DNA of 64,000 bases. Source: Diphasiastrum complanatum (taxonomy: Eukaryota > Streptophyta > Lycopodiopsida > Lycopodiales > Lycopodiaceae). Location of the stretch: positions 55,859,447-55,923,446 of the forward strand of contig CM055104.1 in NCBI GenBank assembly GCA_029204225.1. Reading direction: 5' to 3'. The notes under the pieces are model-generated. The model saw only the letters and a list, made by a program, of their open reading frames with translations. It ran no database searches and was not told the DNA's origin. The position numbers and the translations under genes are program-made. Positions 59,161-64,000 of the stretch are shown here, one piece after another (positions within the stretch are counted from its first letter, which is position 1; every line of letters begins with the position of its first letter).

Positions 59161-62100
59161 TCCATTTTTAGGGAGCAAGCCGCTTATCTAGTCCTGGGCC
59201 CACACACATTGGGACCCAATTTTTGGTTGGCCGAGTTTTCTCTATAGGCACCCTAGTCATGGTAACCATTTTTTATGAGCCAATTTCTCATGGGCATGGC
59301 TGCTTTACTGCTGCTTTGTAAATGAATTGCATATTTAGTGAACATTTTGATATTGTGTAAATCGTATAGAAGTCTAAATGGGCTCAACTTGCTTGATGTA
59401 GTAAAATGAAATTATGAGGACCATTAACATTGTTAGGGCCCATCTAATTTGAAAAGGTAGACATGAATGAGTTTGGACATTTTGCGAGTAAATAAATTGT
59501 GCATTTTTGTCTATATCATTGATTGTCAAGACCAATGATTGTGGTGACAACCCCCCCTTCTCATCAAATCTTTTGTTTCCCTCATATACCCTTCTTTTAC
59601 ACATTATTGAATGCCTCATTCACAAGGCCAAAGGGTATTTATATCATTTTCTACAAACATGACCTTGGAACACTTTTAATATGTCCCAAGAAATTATGTT
59701 CATGTTTGCAAGTTGCAGTCTCGAGGGAACAACTTTTATTTCGGTGCCGACTATAATGATGCGGATAATTGCCTCATTAAGAGAGATGCATTGGAGTCAA
59801 TAATGTCTAAAAGAAGGGATATGAGACTAATATGACTAGGGAGGAGGAATATCTTGAATTCCAAAAAAGACATCCCCCAATGCCAGCATGAACTCTTCCC
59901 ATCATTGATCGGACCACCATTGTTGTTGGCCTTTTTTTTTTTTGCCCCGCAGCTCTAATTTTTCGCCGGCTCCAATCCTTAGAGCTGCATTTTTTTATTT
60001 TTTTTTTGCTTTGATCGCCGGCAATCAAAGCCAGAGGGGCAGAAATTTTTATTTTTATTTATTTTTTCTGCAGTTATGATCGCCAACGATCAAAGCTGTA
60101 GGGGCAAAAAAAAATTAGAGCATGCTAAATTGGTGTTTTGATGCTCAATTTTTTCTACATGTACATTTTTTCTGTTTAATATTGGTAATTAAAATATACA
60201 AATATAGTAAGAAAGACTCACAAAACTTGCTAAAATTGACTCACAAAATGGCCAACCCCGACGTGAATGACATAAAATGCTCATGTGACTTCTTGTGTTT
60301 AGAGCCATGTTATTTGTAAAGCAATGCATACACACCTCTCTATGCTATAACTATGTGAGAGTCTGCCATTTCATGTATGAGCTTTTTGAGAGATGATCAA
60401 AGATTGATCTTCTTTCATTCTAAATACATCCACTCTGTACATACTCTTGTCACCTTTGTGCACACTTATGTTTAGTGGTTTGACAATATTCTTAGTCTTT
60501 TGTTTGTTATTGATCAAATTTTGATTTGATAGAGTGACTGTGTCATTTTCTAATATAAACCTACATTTACTAAATTTGAGAAATGATTCAGATTTGGAAG
60601 GTACTTGTTTTAATAAGAGAAAATGACTACGAAGATTGTTGAGAATCTTTACTATTAAAACAATTTTATGACAGAATTCTAATATCCTTTCATATGTTAT
60701 CTAAGGGTAATACATCTAACAACTCTAAGGCCGAGCTACCAAGGCTCTCTAAGGGCACCACACTTCTTGAAGAAACACCAAGTTTCTATCCACCCCGTAA
60801 GATATGCAGCAATAAAAAACTTATTTGAATATATAGAAGCTATTTTTGCACATGTTGCTCCATTGCATAATTTTGAATGCTTGATGCTAGTTTTAGTGTT
60901 CATGTTCATTCAGCTTTCATCTTTCATTCCGCACTAAGGCTCATTTATCTGAATGCTTATAAATCAGTAGTAGGTCAACAGTGTTTGTCTACACCTTGGA
61001 AGAGAATAGATCTTAGAGATGCAGCAATAGTCGCACTTAAGAGCTCGACTCTATCTGGGCAAAGTAGGAATCAGGGAAGAAATTGCAATATCTCACATTG
61101 GATCAGTAGATCCAGACAATCCGATACTTGCGTGTTTTGCTCATCCCTACCAATCACAGTTTCCATCACTTCTTTCATACCCAGTTTCTCTTTTATAGTT
61201 TTCTGAACACAATAGGTCAAAAGTCCATAGTAACTGGTCATACTGGTCCACAACAACTGTATGAACCCATGATGATTGAGCTACTAGGCTATCTAGGGTC
61301 ACTGCAATTATTTTATACTCAGATGCCAATTGTAGTTTTCTTAGCTAAGTTTGTTGAGCCACAACAATATCTCAACTCATCCATTTCATACAAAATTAGT
61401 ACTTGTAGATTCATTTTGATTTTTCCTAGTAGCTAGAACAGATAGCTCAAGAATACGATCCCATTTGGTATTAATGGGATCTACCACACTGATTCCACAA
61501 GATAGCCCACATTAGAAGTCTTAATTCTATATTTTTCAATGTACTAGACGTTTTCACACATGATGTTTTCACACATGACTTTTTACAAAGAGTACTTCAC
61601 TTTTTTGCTGGCATATGGAGATGACAAGTTAATCTTAATTTGTAAAGTTAACCATTCTTTTAAATCAATTAGCCATGTGTACATATTCATCTAAGATCAA
61701 TGAATCAGTAGATTAGCAATTTCATTCAGAGCGCAATTATATTGTTCTTCTTCTCTGTTATCATAGAGAGTATTGTATCAAGAAGAACGCACTTGACCTG
61801 TTTTGCACTCAAATTGCATCATTGTTTCAGCAATTTAGTTTGTATAAGGTGATTGCATATTCGAACTGATTCATACTTGCAGATTCATTGTTCTGTAGAT
61901 TTTATCATTTTGTATAATTGATAGCACTACTCGATTTCTTGCTCTAATCACTGCATTTTTTATACAATACTTTTGCAAAGCCAAAACTCTATAATCAAGG
62001 TAATTTGTGCATGGCTAGGGAATCGACTTAGTCGATCTAGCGACTTCGGATCTATGATTAGTAGGACAGGAAGACTTCGAAATTGGTCTGATTACTAAAT

Positions 62101-62216
62101 CGATAGACTTAGTTTCTTTCATACACCAAAGATTCCCTGTTGCTGCATTTGTTGCAACAGAAATTGAAGGTTGATCCACCTATCGAATCCCAGGAGTTTA
62201 TTCAAAATAAATTATT
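59161..62216. other. Long non-coding block, unit 2
   Basis: Counterpart of 45546-48602 at offset 13,614. The copia A protease scrap recurs near 61570. Few base changes by eye (for example R/C codon change at 61137, c/t at 61742). No gene. Confidence 0.6.
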
Positions 62217-63349
62217 TACAAGTGCTCATTGGGCTATGGGCTTATACACGCAAGAAGCCATGGCCGTCACAACTTATTTGACTACTATTTTTGGCTATTT
62301 TATTTATTTACATGTCATACATACAATAGGGCCTCCGACCTGAAGTAGGTCCCGGTCCCTCGGCACTATGGTATTTAGTAGGGCCCCCATGTCTCTTTTT
62401 GTCATCGGATGAGGTAGCCGGTGACTTGTTCCATGAATTCCAATATTTTTGTGCTTTTCAAATTTTTGGAAGGGAGAACAGACTTATGGACGCCTATGAG
62501 CAAAAAATGGTCCACGTCTAGGCCATAGATGGCCTAATAACGTCGATCTATAGTACACTCGATCCACTAGAAGTTGATCTTCAACTTTTTTGGATGCCAA
62601 GGCTGTGCTAGGATTAAAAAATATGGGTGGCAATAAGTCATTCCATTTGGTGGTGACTCTCATCAAAAATCTGAGATCCCAGGCGACTTTGGTGCCACAC
62701 GGATCATGGGATCGGGACATTTGTCATAGTGTTTAAAAAATTGGACAAGAGCCCTTCTGGCATTTACATATGTGCCCCATCCGTGTTCTGAGTAAATGTT
62801 TGGCTAGTTCATAGTCTTGATAGTCATCTGGTCCAAACTTGGGCCTTGGAATCAAAATAAAACTAGAGGCCCAATGTCATTTTTAAACTTAGAGATTACT
62901 TTTTAGAGTTGGGTCCAAATTGGGACTCACATGAATCTTGTGATTTCTAATGTACTTTTTGTGGACCCTTGGATCAAGTTGGGTCCAAGATGATTGGATA
63001 GGATCATTGTGAATATTAGCCAATAGGATTGAGGGGCAAGGGCCTTCCCCATTTTATAAAAAGACACCATTTGTACACTATTTTCATGCTTACTGAGAAG
63101 GAGGAAACTCTACCAATTTTGGAAGAGAAACATCCTCATTTGCAATTCAATGCTTGCTATTGCTCTTGTTGTTTTCAATTGCTTTCAAGTTTATGCTTTT
63201 TGGTTTCAATAGTTTATGTTTCCCTTCAGCAATTATAATGTGCATTTGAGCTAACCTCCACCCTCACTCTCTATCTCTCTCCTCTTTTCAATCTCTTCTT
63301 TTCTATCCCTTCCCTTCACCCAAATCATGATGAATGTTAGTGTAGAGGA
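62217..63349. repeat. E-type LTR-like block, unit 2
   Basis: Counterpart of 48603-49735; I noticed a single base change (ggatcatggg for ggatcgtggg near 62705). TATA-like box near 63051. Confidence 0.6.
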
Positions 63350-64000
63350 CTTTGGATGCACATGCTATGACAACATTACTCTTGATGATAGGACCAAGGA
63401 GGATCCATCTTCAAGAAGAGGTATTTTTGTTGGATATAGTGAGGTGAGTAAAGCCTACAAGGTTCACATTCCTTCTACTAACAAAGTGATTGTTGGTAGA
63501 GATGTCATTTTTGATGAGCGAACATTCCAAAAGTGTCTTCAAGCATGATTGATGGTAGTGTGGATGGATCTAACATTCTTGATGTTGATGAGAAGGATCC
63601 TACTTTGGATGGTGATGATGATGGACCTTCATCAAGTCAAAAGCCAAGGAGAACATCAAGAGAAAGACAAGTACCTTCAAGATTCACATATGATAAAAAG
63701 GGTAAGCAAGTAGTTTCTGGAAATTATGTTGCTTTCCTAACCTCTTTGGATGAGCCTACAAGTGTAGATCAAGCAAGGGAGAAGAGGAGTTGATCCAAGC
63801 AATGGATCTTGAGTATCAAGCTCTTATGAAGAATGGAACATGGATATTGGTGGAGTTGCCTAAGGAGAAAAAAGCTATTGGATGCAAATGGATCTCCAAG
63901 GTGACGACAAACCAAGATGGATCTATCAACAAGTACAAGGCAAGGTTAGTGGCAAAAGGATATGCTCAACAACAAGGGATTGACTATGATGAGACCTTTG
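63327..64000 (+). pseudogene. Copia A2 copy in unit 2, cut by window end
   Basis: Same E/copia fusion start (MMNVSVED then FGCTCYDN) and same frameshifts as 49713 onward. It runs through the linker into the RT entry region (KARLVAKGYAQQQGIDYDETF) and leaves the window. One difference seen: PKEKKAIG here for PKDKKAIG. Confidence 0.88.

Overview
The window is repeat-dense plant nuclear DNA. Almost every coding-like stretch belongs to LTR retrotransposons: several Ty1/copia families on both strands, one decayed Ty3/gypsy body, and many detached LTRs. No intact host gene, tRNA gene, rRNA gene or bacterial-type operon was found. Plant signs are the copia Gag-Pol architecture (zinc knuckle, DSG protease, DD35E integrase, YVDD reverse transcriptase, RNase H), primer-binding sites matching the 3' end of plant initiator tRNA-Met (TGGTATCAGAGC), long GA microsatellites and GT..AG introns. 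A broken gene of the VGHTHDxIDQ (DUF7869-like) type hints at a seed-free plant such as a fern, lycophyte or bryophyte, but I cannot name the species.

Layout. 1-1563: LTR-like arms in inverted orientation. 1564-6966: copia element A1 (+), LTRs clipped at the outer ends, reverse transcriptase replaced by about 0.9 kb of unrelated sequence. 6970-9350: broken DUF7869-like gene (-). 9793-11558: an 893-bp tandem duplication filled with regularly spaced copies of one short palindrome inside a predicted 5' intron, followed by a broken ORF. 12020-13467: copia B-type RT/RNase H fragment (-). 13470-18390: Ty3/gypsy pseudogene (+) with about 0.9 kb inserted. 18467-20886: second copy of the RT-replaced element (A', -). 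21769-28080: complete copia element C (+) with LTRs identical by eye, a 5-bp target duplication and one uninterrupted 1326-codon gag-pol ORF; it sits in an older LTR (D). 29297-37444: two gypsy-type LTRs (F) bracketing a tandem repeat and copia element B1 (-). 38194-41040: truncated copia element G (+).

From about 40140 to the end the window is dominated by a direct segmental duplication. About 40140-50386 recurs at about 53565-64000 (offset about 13.43 kb at the left, exactly 13,614 bp from about 45.4 kb on). Each unit holds the G remnant, a minus-strand coiled-coil fragment, non-coding DNA, GA microsatellites with 355-bp repeats (H), a non-coding block, an LTR-like block (E) and a partial copia A pol (A2). 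A truncated second B element (B2) lies between the copies.

Only element C looks able to supply all retrotransposition proteins. The others are broken, lack catalytic residues (B integrase first Asp, A2 RT YVDD) or lack whole domains. The most unusual things are the palindrome array, the shared RT-replacement ORF, a CACACGTGTG motif common to LTRs of unrelated families, and the segmental duplication whose divergence changes along its length. Identity statements are by-eye comparisons.
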